A stretch of 64,000 bases of DNA, from contig NZ_CP129137.1 of NCBI RefSeq assembly GCF_030406905.1, positions 372,001-436,000 on the forward strand, given 5' to 3'. This document shows positions 52,931 to 60,513 of this stretch, one piece after another (positions within the stretch are counted from its first letter, which is position 1; the number at the start of each line of letters is the position of its first letter). The DNA comes from Streptomyces sp. HUAS CB01 (GTDB lineage: Bacteria; Actinomycetota; Actinomycetes; Streptomycetales; Streptomycetaceae). Below the pieces are notes generated by a model. It was given only the letters and a program-made list of their open reading frames with translations. It searched no databases and was not told the DNA's origin. The position numbers and the translations under genes were made by a program.

Positions 52931-55900
52931 CACGACTCCGTCGAGAGGGTGGCGGTGGCTGCGAGGGCGTCGGCCTGGTCGGCGAGCACGGGGTTGCGGA
53001 AGAGCACCTTCAGCGGCGGGCGCGTGCCCAGCCGGGGCTCGAGCCAGGCCGCAAGCTCGGCGGCGAGCAGGGAGTGGCCTCCGCTGCGGAAGAAGTGGGA
53101 GCGCGCGTCGAACCGGCTGTGGCCGAGGACTTCGCGCCAGCCCTCCGCGAGCAGGGCCGTCATCGGGTCGTCCGGTGCGGCGTCGGCCGTGGGCCCAGCC
53201 GCGGGTGCGGGTGCGGGTGCGACGGGTTCGAGTGCCGCCGCGCGGCGGGCGAGCGCGGTCCGGTTCGGCTTGCCGCCGGGGAGGGTCGGCATGGTGTCGA
53301 GGCGTGCCCAGCGCGCGGGGACGAGGGGGCCGGGCAGCCGGCGGCTCAGCTCGGCGTGCAGCGCCTTCTCGTCGAACTCCGCGCCGTCTCCCCCCTCTTC
53401 GAGGAAACCGACGAGCCGTGGGCCTCCGGCCGTCTCGCGGTCCAGGACGACGGCGCAGGACCGGCCGCCGAGCGCGGCGGACGCCGCCGCCTCGATCTCC
53501 TCCAGCTCGATGCGGTGGCCGCGGAGCTTGATCTGGTTGTCCCGGCGGCCCAGGAAGTACAGGAGGCCGTCCAGTCCGCGGTAGCCGAGGTCACCGGTCA
53601 GGTACACGCGCTCCCCGCCGAGTGCGTCGACGGTGACGAAACGGGCGGCCGTGGCCTCCGGGTTCCCCGCGTACCCCTCGGCGAGGCCCGGCCCGGCGAT
53701 GGCGAGTTCACCGACGGCGCCGGACGGCAGGGGACGGTGGTGGGCGTCCAGGACGTGAACGCGTTCGCCCGGGAGTTCGGTGCCGAGGGGGATCTCGGCA
53801 CCCTCGGCGAGGGCCTCGCGGGATATCTCGTGGACGGTGGAGCTGATGGCCGCCTCGGTGACGCCGTACACGTTGAGGACGGTCGCGTCGGTGTCGGCGA
53901 GGGCGTCGCGGAGGGCGTCCGCGGGGAGCCGCTCGCCGCCGAGGACGAGCAGCCGCGGGGCCCGGCTCCCGTCGCGCAGCGCGGGCCGCAGGTCCTCGCG
54001 GGTGGCGAGGAAGTAGCTGGTGGGCAGGTTGGCCACGGTCACGCGTGCGGACGCGAGCAGGTCGGCGAGCTCCGTGCCGGTGGGCACCTCGTGGTCGGGG
54101 AGGACCAGGCACGCCCCGGCGTACAGGGTCGGCAGGACCTCCTCCAGGGCCACGTCGAACGACGGCTGGGCGAACATCAGGACCCGGTCCCCGGCGGCGA
54201 GGCCGAATCGGTCGGCGGTCGCCGTCAGATGGTGTTCGAGCGCCGCGCGCCCGACGGCGACGGGCTTCGGGGTCCCGGTGGAGCCGGAGGTGTGGATGAC
54301 GTACGTGGTGCCGGGCAGCACCGCGGCCTCGCGTGCACGGGGCAGCACGGGTGCGTCGACCCGGGCGGCGGGCAGTCCGTCCGGTACGGCCGGGTCGCCC
54401 TCGCCGATGAGCACCAGCGCGGGGCCCAGCCGCTGCAGCAGCAGTTCGAGCCGGGCGGGCGGGTCGGAGGGGGACAGCGGGCAGTAGACGGCGCCGGTCC
54501 GCAGACAGGCGAGGAGGGCGACGACGGAGTCGGCGCTCCTGGGCAGGACGACGGCCACCGGCTGTCCGGGCGTCACACCCGCGGCGCGCAGCCGCTGCGC
54601 GAGCGAGCTGACGCGCGCGTCCAGTTCTCCGTAGGTGAGGCGCCGGGCGCCGGACAGCAGCGCGGGCAGGTACGGGTCGTGGCCGGCCACGGGGTCGAGC
54701 GGGTCGCGGTCCGCCGGGACGGGCACGGCCGCGGCGGCCGGCTCCGGGGCCGCGGGCGCGAGATCGGCCAGCGGGGCCCCCGGGGTGTCGAGGTAGGCCC
54801 GGAGCAGGTCCAGGAACCGGCCGGCGAGCAACCGTGCCACGTCCTCTCCGAGGAGGTCGGCGTCGTAGTCCCAGACCAGGGTCATACCGGCCGCGCCGTG
54901 GCGCGGGGTGACGCCGCGCCGGTCGTCCGGCAGCAGCACCACGTCGAGGTCGAACCGGGTGGTGCCGGTGTTGAACCCCTCGAAGAGGGTGATGTCCAGG
55001 CCGGGTACGTCGATCTCGGGGAGGGGGGCGTCATGGGCGCTGAACATGACGGAGAACAGCGGGTTGTCGGCGCCCGTGGAGTGCATGCCGAGCATCCGCG
55101 TCAGCTCCTGGACCGGTACGTCCTGGTGCGGGAGCGCGCGGATGAGGGTGTCGGTGACCTCGTCCATGGCGTCCTGTGCGGGCGCGGCGGCGTCCAGGGC
55201 GAGCGGCAGCGGGATGGTGTTGACGAACATGCCGACCGCGTCCTCGTAACCCCGCGGACGGTTGCCGACGGCGGTGCCGACGACCATCCGGGACCGTCCG
55301 CTGTGCCGGCGCAGGAGTTCGGCGAACAGCCCGAGGAGCGTGGCGAACGGGGTGAGGCCGCGCGCGCGGGCGTGTTCGCGCAGCCGCCCGGCGAGGTCGG
55401 CGCCGATCGACTGGCGCAGCTGCCCGCCGTGGTGCCTGCGCCGGGCGCCGGGGCGGGCGAGGCCGGGCAGTGGCAGGTCGTGGGGCTGGTCGCGGAGTTC
55501 CGTCCGCCAGAAGTCGAGGCTCTCGGGTGCGTACGCGGTCTCGACCCGGCTGCGGACGTGGTCCGCGTACGAGGAGGCGGGCGGGAGTTCCACGGGCTCG
55601 CCGAGGACGTGGGCGCGGTACACGCGGAACACGTCGTCGAGCAGGATCGCGAAGGAGTGCCCGTCGTGGATCAGGTGGTGCTCGACGTGGATCAGCCGGT
55701 GGTGGCGCTCGGCGAGGCGCACGAGCGTCCAGCGGAGCAGCGGTGCATCGAAGGTGTCGAGCGGGGACTCGGCCTCGGCGCGCAGCAGTTCGGCGAAGGC
55801 CGCCTCGGGGTCCCCTTCCCCGCCGAGGTCGACCGTGCGCAGCCGCGGCGGGCACTTCTCCGCGACCCGCTGCCCCGGTACGGATCCGGCGGAGGCGACG

Positions 55901-56076
55901 AGTTCGAGCCGCAGGCCGGGGTGGCGCTCCAGGGTGGCGGCGAGCCCGCGGCGCAGCGCCTCGGTGTCGAGAGTGCCCCACAGGTCGAGTGCGGCGGTGA
56001 AGTTGTAGGCACGGCTGCCCGGCTGCATCTGCTCGTGCAGCCAGACGATCTCCTGCGAGGAGGAGAGCGGAAGCAT
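52930..56076 (-). CDS. NRPS condensation-adenylation-thiolation module
   Basis: 1048 aa, first module of the operon's assembly line. Condensation domain about 1-430 with HHLIHDG (133-139) and VGMFVNTIPLPL. Adenylation domain about 455-930: VIHTSGSTGTPKPVAV, FDVALEEVLPTL, NVYGVTEAA, YLTGDLGYRG, and Lys in LPGGKPNRTAL. Thiolation domain with HFFRSGGHSLLAAEL. The pocket read by eye is DVENVGVISK, very like the DMENLGLINK-type codes associated with N5-hydroxyornithine and its formyl form, so a modified ornithine is a reasonable guess. CAGGGA before ATG 56076 sets the start. Confidence 0.88.
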   Translation of the reverse strand: MLPLSSSQEIVWLHEQMQPGSRAYNFTAALDLWGTLDTEALRRGLAATLERHPGLRLELVASAGSVPGQRVAEKCPPRLRTVDLGGEGDPEAAFAELLRAEAESPLDTFDAPLLRWTLVRLAERHHRLIHVEHHLIHDGHSFAILLDDVFRVYRAHVLGEPVELPPASSYADHVRSRVETAYAPESLDFWRTELRDQPHDLPLPGLARPGARRRHHGGQLRQSIGADLAGRLREHARARGLTPFATLLGLFAELLRRHSGRSRMVVGTAVGNRPRGYEDAVGMFVNTIPLPLALDAAAPAQDAMDEVTDTLIRALPHQDVPVQELTRMLGMHSTGADNPLFSVMFSAHDAPLPEIDVPGLDITLFEGFNTGTTRFDLDVVLLPDDRRGVTPRHGAAGMTLVWDYDADLLGEDVARLLAGRFLDLLRAYLDTPGAPLADLAPAAPEPAAAAVPVPADRDPLDPVAGHDPYLPALLSGARRLTYGELDARVSSLAQRLRAAGVTPGQPVAVVLPRSADSVVALLACLRTGAVYCPLSPSDPPARLELLLQRLGPALVLIGEGDPAVPDGLPAARVDAPVLPRAREAAVLPGTTYVIHTSGSTGTPKPVAVGRAALEHHLTATADRFGLAAGDRVLMFAQPSFDVALEEVLPTLYAGACLVLPDHEVPTGTELADLLASARVTVANLPTSYFLATREDLRPALRDGSRAPRLLVLGGERLPADALRDALADTDATVLNVYGVTEAAISSTVHEISREALAEGAEIPLGTELPGERVHVLDAHHRPLPSGAVGELAIAGPGLAEGYAGNPEATAARFVTVDALGGERVYLTGDLGYRGLDGLLYFLGRRDNQIKLRGHRIELEEIEAAASAALGGRSCAVVLDRETAGGPRLVGFLEEGGDGAEFDEKALHAELSRRLPGPLVPARWARLDTMPTLPGGKPNRTALARRAAALEPVAPAPAPAAGPTADAAPDDPMTALLAEGWREVLGHSRFDARSHFFRSGGHSLLAAELAAWLEPRLGTRPPLKVLFRNPVLADQADALAATATLSTES

Positions 56077-56225
56077 GGGCGATCCCTGAGGTCGTCGGGT
56101 CGGTTGTCCGGCCGGTCACGATCGTGGCCGGCGGTGGTCCTGCGGGCGGTCACGGTGGTGGCCGTCTGTGGGCGTCCGGGCGCTCCGCGGGTCGCGCGGT
56201 GGTGCGTCGGACGGGGTGGTACGTC

Positions 56226-56251
56226 GGGGTGGCGCGCCGGGGCGCCACCCC
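56226..56251. terminator. hairpin inside the NRPS operon gap
   Basis: GGGGTGGCGC (56226-56235) pairs with GCGCCACCCC (56242-56251) with a 6-base loop. It sits in the 369-base gap between the free-standing C gene and the C-A-T gene. It may end one transcript or dampen read-through. The rest of this gap is GTG/GGT-rich and shows no gene. Confidence 0.5.
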
Positions 56252-56445
56252 GGCCGTGGGCCGTTGACGCGGTGGCGCGTGGAGGGGCGGTGACGCGGTC
56301 GTCCGCCGTGGTCCCGGCTCCCCGGTGGGTTGCGGACGCGGTGTCGGTGCCCCGGGTGCCGGGGCGGCTCGCCGGGAGTACGGGCCGGCGTGCCGTGTCC
56401 GCCCGTGCGCCGGGTCACCGTGCGCACTCCGGGTGGCGTGGCGTG

Positions 56446-57741
56446 TCAGTCCACGGGCCGTCCCGGTGGGCGCAGCGCGTCGGCGAGGGCCTCGAAAGCC
56501 TCGTTCGCTGTGCGGTCGTCGAGGACGGCACGGTCCCAGACCATCCGCAGACGGAGTTCGGCCCCCTGGGTGACGGACACGGCGAAGGGCCCCCGTACGG
56601 TCCGGCCGTCGACGTGGATCTCCCGGCCCTCGACACCGGCCAGCCGCAGCGGGGGCCGGCGGCGGTCGTCGTCCACGGTCAGCAGTCCGTCGAGGCGTCC
56701 GGTCCAGCCCGAGCCGGCCGACCGCGCGGCGCTCACGACCGCGTCGAAGGGCGCGTCGGCGCGGTCGAGATCGTCCCACCAGGCGTCGGCCGTCACCTCC
56801 GGTGCCGGGCCGTGGCCGGTGGCCGCGGGAAAGACGACGGTGTTGAGGAAGCAGCCGACGACCGGCTCCGCACCGGCGGGGCGGCCGCCCCAGGGGTAGC
56901 CGAGCGGGACGACGCTGCCGGGTCCGTAGAGCGCCCGCGCGGCGGAGCGGCAGGCGTCGAGCAGTTCGGGGAAGGGCACGGTGTCGTCGTGGGCGGGCAG
57001 CAGGGCCTCGGCCGAACCGCTCGGGAGCGCTCCGGCGGGCACGCGTTCCGGGCGCGCGGTCGGGGCCTGCTCGCGTACGGCGCGGAGCCGGTCCGCCCAG
57101 TAGGCCGCCGCCTCGGTGGTGTCCGCCCGTTCCTCCGCGGCGAGTTGCAGGAGGACGGCCTCCCGGTAGGCGGCGAGTTCGGCCTCCGTCTCCTCCGGGG
57201 CGGGAGGGCTCGCCGTGATGGTCTCGGCGTAGGCGGCGCCGAGTTCCTCGACGATCCGGGTCAGCGAGCGGCCGTCGCACACGGCGTGGTCCAGGACGAC
57301 GGCGAGGACGTCGTCGTCCCGGCCCCGGTCGTCCCGTACGAGGAACAGCCGCAGCGGTGGGCCGTCCGGGTCCCAGGCGGCGAGCGCGCGGCGGAGCGTG
57401 TCCGCGGGCCGCTCACCCGGAGCGGGGGCCGGCCGTGAAACGGGGACGTCCGGTTCCCCGGCGCGGAGGACGGGCGTTCCGCGGACCACGGCGGGTCGCG
57501 AGCGCAGGGCGGTGTGCCGCGCGGCCACGCCGCGGGCCGCCGCCCGGAGGCGTTCGACGTCGACGGTGCCGGAGGGGAAGGCGAAGAACATCGGCACCAC
57601 GTCGGGTCGTCCCGACCGGTCCAGCGAACGCACCAGTACGAAGCGCCGCTGTGCTCCGGTGACGGGCAGCAGGTCGTCTGTCCGGTCGCCGGCGGTGAGG
57701 TGCCGGTAGCGGGCCAGGTACTGGCTCGTGATGCTGAGCAC
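56446..57741 (-). CDS. free-standing NRPS condensation-like domain protein
   Basis: 431 aa forming one condensation-fold protein without carrier or adenylation domain. The active site is VLDHAVCDGRS: the catalytic His152 and the DG (156-157) are kept, while the first His of HHxxxDG is Asp151. YPWGGRPAGAEPVVGCFLNTVVFPA corresponds to the VGxFxNT block and TADAWWDDLDRADAPFDAVV to the following helix. It may form the bond for the A-T proteins that lack their own C domain. The GTG start at 57741 follows AGAGGAC. A leftward gene between the exporter and the C-A-T gene. Confidence 0.82.
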   Translation of the reverse strand: MLSITSQYLARYRHLTAGDRTDDLLPVTGAQRRFVLVRSLDRSGRPDVVPMFFAFPSGTVDVERLRAAARGVAARHTALRSRPAVVRGTPVLRAGEPDVPVSRPAPAPGERPADTLRRALAAWDPDGPPLRLFLVRDDRGRDDDVLAVVLDHAVCDGRSLTRIVEELGAAYAETITASPPAPEETEAELAAYREAVLLQLAAEERADTTEAAAYWADRLRAVREQAPTARPERVPAGALPSGSAEALLPAHDDTVPFPELLDACRSAARALYGPGSVVPLGYPWGGRPAGAEPVVGCFLNTVVFPAATGHGPAPEVTADAWWDDLDRADAPFDAVVSAARSAGSGWTGRLDGLLTVDDDRRRPPLRLAGVEGREIHVDGRTVRGPFAVSVTQGAELRLRMVWDRAVLDDRTANEAFEALADALRPPGRPVD

Positions 57742-57890
57742 GTGGTCCTCTCTGTCGTGGCCGCGGGTGCGCGGGAGGGGGCGATGGGTCGCGTTCGGGC
57801 GGGTGCCGCCGTCGGCCTTGCGCGTGCGACCGCCGCGGTGTGATGCGCGGTTCGTACGGCGTGTCCGCCGCACGGGCGTGTGACGGTGGT

Positions 57891-59279
57891 TCAGCGGGCG
57901 GGCACGGGCCGTTCGTCGCCGTCCGCGACCTCGCCGGATGCGCCGGCCCGGGGCGCCTCGGGCCCGGTGCCGCCGTGCCCGGCCGACTCGGGCACGCTGT
58001 CGTCCGGGAGGCCGTCGTCCGGGAGGCCGTGGGGCGTCGGCAGGTCGCGCATCCGGCGCATCGGGGACAGCAGCAGCGGCAGCGGTACCGCGAGGAACCC
58101 GGCGGCGCAGCAGGCGAGTGCCGTGCGCGGCCCGAAGGACTCGGCGAGGGCGCCGCCGAGGAGGGCCCCGAGGGGCAGGGTCCCCCACATGAGGAAGCGC
58201 AGGGTGGCGTTCATCCGGCCGAGCAGCCTGGGCGGGCACAGCGCCTGGCGGAAGCTGACCTGCGCGACGTTGTAGACGACGGCGCCGAAGGAGACGGCAG
58301 CGGACCCGGTGGCGAAGAGGACCGCGCCGGGGACGCCCGGGCCGGACAGGGGCCACAGCACGGCGAACGGTCCGGTCGCGAGGGCGGAGAGGCGGATGAG
58401 CCTGGCCTGCCCCAGCCGTGCGGCGAGCCGGGCGGCACACAGGGCGCCGAGGAGCCCGCCGACGGCCGAGGCGGACAGGACCAGGCCGAGCGCCCCGGGC
58501 CGCAGTCCGACGGTGCGGACGAGGTGGACCGTCTGCGTCGCCATGAGGACGGCGGTGCAGAGGTTGGCGAGGCCCGTCGTGAGGGCGATGACGCGGAGCA
58601 GCGGATGGCGGGTGACGAAGCGGACACCCTCGCCGATGTCCTGGCGCAGGGAGCCGCCGGGGGTGGGCTCGGGCCGTTCCTCGGGCCGTTTGACACCGAG
58701 GAGGAACAGCGCGGAGAGCATGTATCCGACGGCGTCGGCGATGACGGCGAGGTGCGCTCCGGCGAGCTGGACGAGTCCGCCGCCGATGCCGGGACCGGTC
58801 ACCTGGGCGGTGGAGCGGACCGTCTCGAGCGCGCCGTTGCCCGCGACGAGCTGGTGATGGGGCAGGAGTTGCGGGAGGTAGCTCTGGTGGGCGACATCGA
58901 AGAAGACGGTCGCCACGCCGACGACGAGCGCGACGACGTAGAGCTGAACCATCGTCAGGACGTCGGCGACCGCGGCGGCGGGGATGCTCGCCATGGCGGC
59001 GGCGCGCACCAGGTCCGCCCGGATCATCAGGGGGCGCTTGCGCATCCGGTCGGTGAGGGCGCCGGCGGGCAGTCCGATGAGCAGGAACGCCGCGGTCTCC
59101 GCGGCGGTGAGGAGGCCCACCTGGAAGGCGGAGGCGTCGAGTTCGAGGACGGCCACGAGCGGCAGGGCCACCAGTGTGACATGGGCGCCGAGCTGTCCGG
59201 TGGCCGCTCCCGCGAGCAGCAGCCGGAAGTCACGTATGCGCATCGGGCCGCCGGCGGCGGCTCGGGATGTGACGGACAT
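57891..59279 (-). CDS. MFS exporter (EntS-like)
   Basis: 462-aa membrane exporter with about 12 hydrophobic segments: FRLLLAGAATGQLGAHVTLV at the start, AGALTDRMRKRPLMI for the loop 2-3 motif, and the second half from VIALTTGLANLCTAVLM. The pattern is that of the MFS_3/EntS group that exports siderophores and peptides. It is the first gene of the leftward operon, so it probably exports the cluster product. The C-terminal 50 residues are Asp/Gly/Pro-rich. Start uncertain: ATG 59279, GTG 59294 or ATG 59243; none has a clear ribosome binding site, so it may be leaderless or weakly translated. Confidence 0.87.
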   Translation of the reverse strand: MSVTSRAAAGGPMRIRDFRLLLAGAATGQLGAHVTLVALPLVAVLELDASAFQVGLLTAAETAAFLLIGLPAGALTDRMRKRPLMIRADLVRAAAMASIPAAAVADVLTMVQLYVVALVVGVATVFFDVAHQSYLPQLLPHHQLVAGNGALETVRSTAQVTGPGIGGGLVQLAGAHLAVIADAVGYMLSALFLLGVKRPEERPEPTPGGSLRQDIGEGVRFVTRHPLLRVIALTTGLANLCTAVLMATQTVHLVRTVGLRPGALGLVLSASAVGGLLGALCAARLAARLGQARLIRLSALATGPFAVLWPLSGPGVPGAVLFATGSAAVSFGAVVYNVAQVSFRQALCPPRLLGRMNATLRFLMWGTLPLGALLGGALAESFGPRTALACCAAGFLAVPLPLLLSPMRRMRDLPTPHGLPDDGLPDDSVPESAGHGGTGPEAPRAGASGEVADGDERPVPAR

Positions 59280-59395
59280 GTGAACGACATTCACTGAACG
59301 GCCGATCAGCAGTCAAAAGCTCACAGCCACTTTCGGTCGATTCTTGCGCTGCTTCGGCGATACTTCAGTAAAAGTTTCTCTGTACCCGAGGTACA
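59280..59395. promoter_or_regulatory. two inverted repeats in the control region of the NRPS operon
   Basis: GTGAA-CGACA-TTCAC at 59280-59294 directly abuts the exporter start. TGTACC-CGA-GGTACA at 59381-59395 lies about 100 bases further upstream. Both are perfect inverted repeats in AT-rich sequence, in the 323-base gap that also holds the promoter of the rightward ATPase gene. No DmdR/IdeR iron box is visible. They are candidates for operators of the peptide operon. Confidence 0.5.
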
Positions 59396-59617
59396 TCCGC
59401 ATGAATGCCTTTCGTGCGGCGCCCGCACCGAATCCGGGCACCCCCAGCGACGAGGGAAGCACCCCGGATGTCCGCTCAGCCGTCCCCCACGGAGAGTGAC
59501 CGCTCAAATCCTGACCGAAAACAGCCACCTCCGATCACCCCGGGACTGAAGCGGTCATTCCGCCCGCTATGGAACGTGAGTGACACTCAGGGACACACCC
59601 CGTGAGAGACTCGAACC

Positions 59618-60325
59618 GTGATCATCGAACGTGCGTACGCAGTCGGGGACTCGCGCCACGAGGACGCCTGGCCCTGGGACGTACCGTGCGTCCGTGACCT
59701 GCTGGCGGACGGGCTGCGCTTCACCGCGCCGGTGACCTTCCTCGTGGGGGAGAACGGCTCGGGCAAGTCCACCCTGGTCGAAGCGCTCGCCGAGGGCTTC
59801 GGGCTGGACTCCTGGGGCGGTTCGCACGACTGGCGCTACGCGAGCCACCGCCCCAAGTCCGCCCTGGGCGAGCGGATCCGCTTCGACGCCGCGCCGCGGG
59901 GGCGGCGCATGATGGGCAGCTGGTCGGCGCGCAGGGGCTTCTTCCTGCGCGCCGAGACGGCTCTGGACGCGCTGGACCGGGAGGGGTTCGCCCCGGACTC
60001 CGTCAGCCACGGCGAAGGCTTCCTGGCGGCCTTCCGGCACAAGTTCCTGCAGCCCGGGCTCTATGTCATGGACGAGCCGGAGGCCGCCCTGTCCTTCGGC
60101 TCGTGCCTGGAACTGATCGGGCACATCGACGAGTTGGTGGGGAAGGGCGGCCAGGTGGTCTGCGCCACGCACTCCCCGCTGCTGACCGCCCTCCCCGGGG
60201 CCGACATCGTGGAGGTCGGGGAGCACGGCATGCGCCGTGCCGCGTGGGACGAACTCGCCCTCGTGGACCACTGGCGCCGCTATCTGGCCGACCCCCGGGC
60301 CTATCTGCGCCACGTCCTCGGCTGA
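59618..60325 (+). CDS. predicted AAA (ABC-like) ATPase
   Basis: 235-aa soluble ATPase. Walker A is VGENGSGKST (residues 43-52), Walker B is GLYVMDEPEAALS, and the switch His is in VCATHSPLLTALPGA. The intervening FRHKFLQPG segment and the lack of a canonical LSGGQ signature place it with the small stand-alone COG3910-type ATPases rather than transporters. No membrane partner is nearby. The function is unknown. The GTG start at 59618 lies close to the likely promoter. Confidence 0.85.
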   Translation: MIIERAYAVGDSRHEDAWPWDVPCVRDLLADGLRFTAPVTFLVGENGSGKSTLVEALAEGFGLDSWGGSHDWRYASHRPKSALGERIRFDAAPRGRRMMGSWSARRGFFLRAETALDALDREGFAPDSVSHGEGFLAAFRHKFLQPGLYVMDEPEAALSFGSCLELIGHIDELVGKGGQVVCATHSPLLTALPGADIVEVGEHGMRRAAWDELALVDHWRRYLADPRAYLRHVLG

Positions 60326-60369
60326 GGGCCCCTCCTCTCCACGACTCTTCCGCGCCCCGCCACGAGGGC

Positions 60370-60405
60370 GAGCCCCTGTCCCGCCGACGTGTGAGACAGG
60401 GGCTC
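60370..60405. terminator. bidirectional terminator between ATPase and acyl-CoA dehydrogenase genes
   Basis: GAGCCCCTGTC (60370-60380) pairs perfectly with GACAGGGGCTC (60395-60405), loop 14 bases, between two convergent genes. Confidence 0.75.
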
Positions 60406-60513
60406 CGGCGTCTTCTTCCGCCCCCGACCCCCCATCGGATGCACGGGAGTCCGGGGCCGGCCGTCAGCGCGGCGGCCGCCCCCGCACACGGGCGGCCGCC
60501 GGGTGCCCCCGGC

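Noticed and set aside
59313..59528. 71-aa leftward frame (MAVFGQDLSGHSPWGT...) between the exporter and ATPase genes, considered as MbtH or a small peptide gene
   Set aside because: No MbtH signature (no conserved Trp/Pro pattern), no ribosome binding site, and it overlaps an operator-like inverted repeat.
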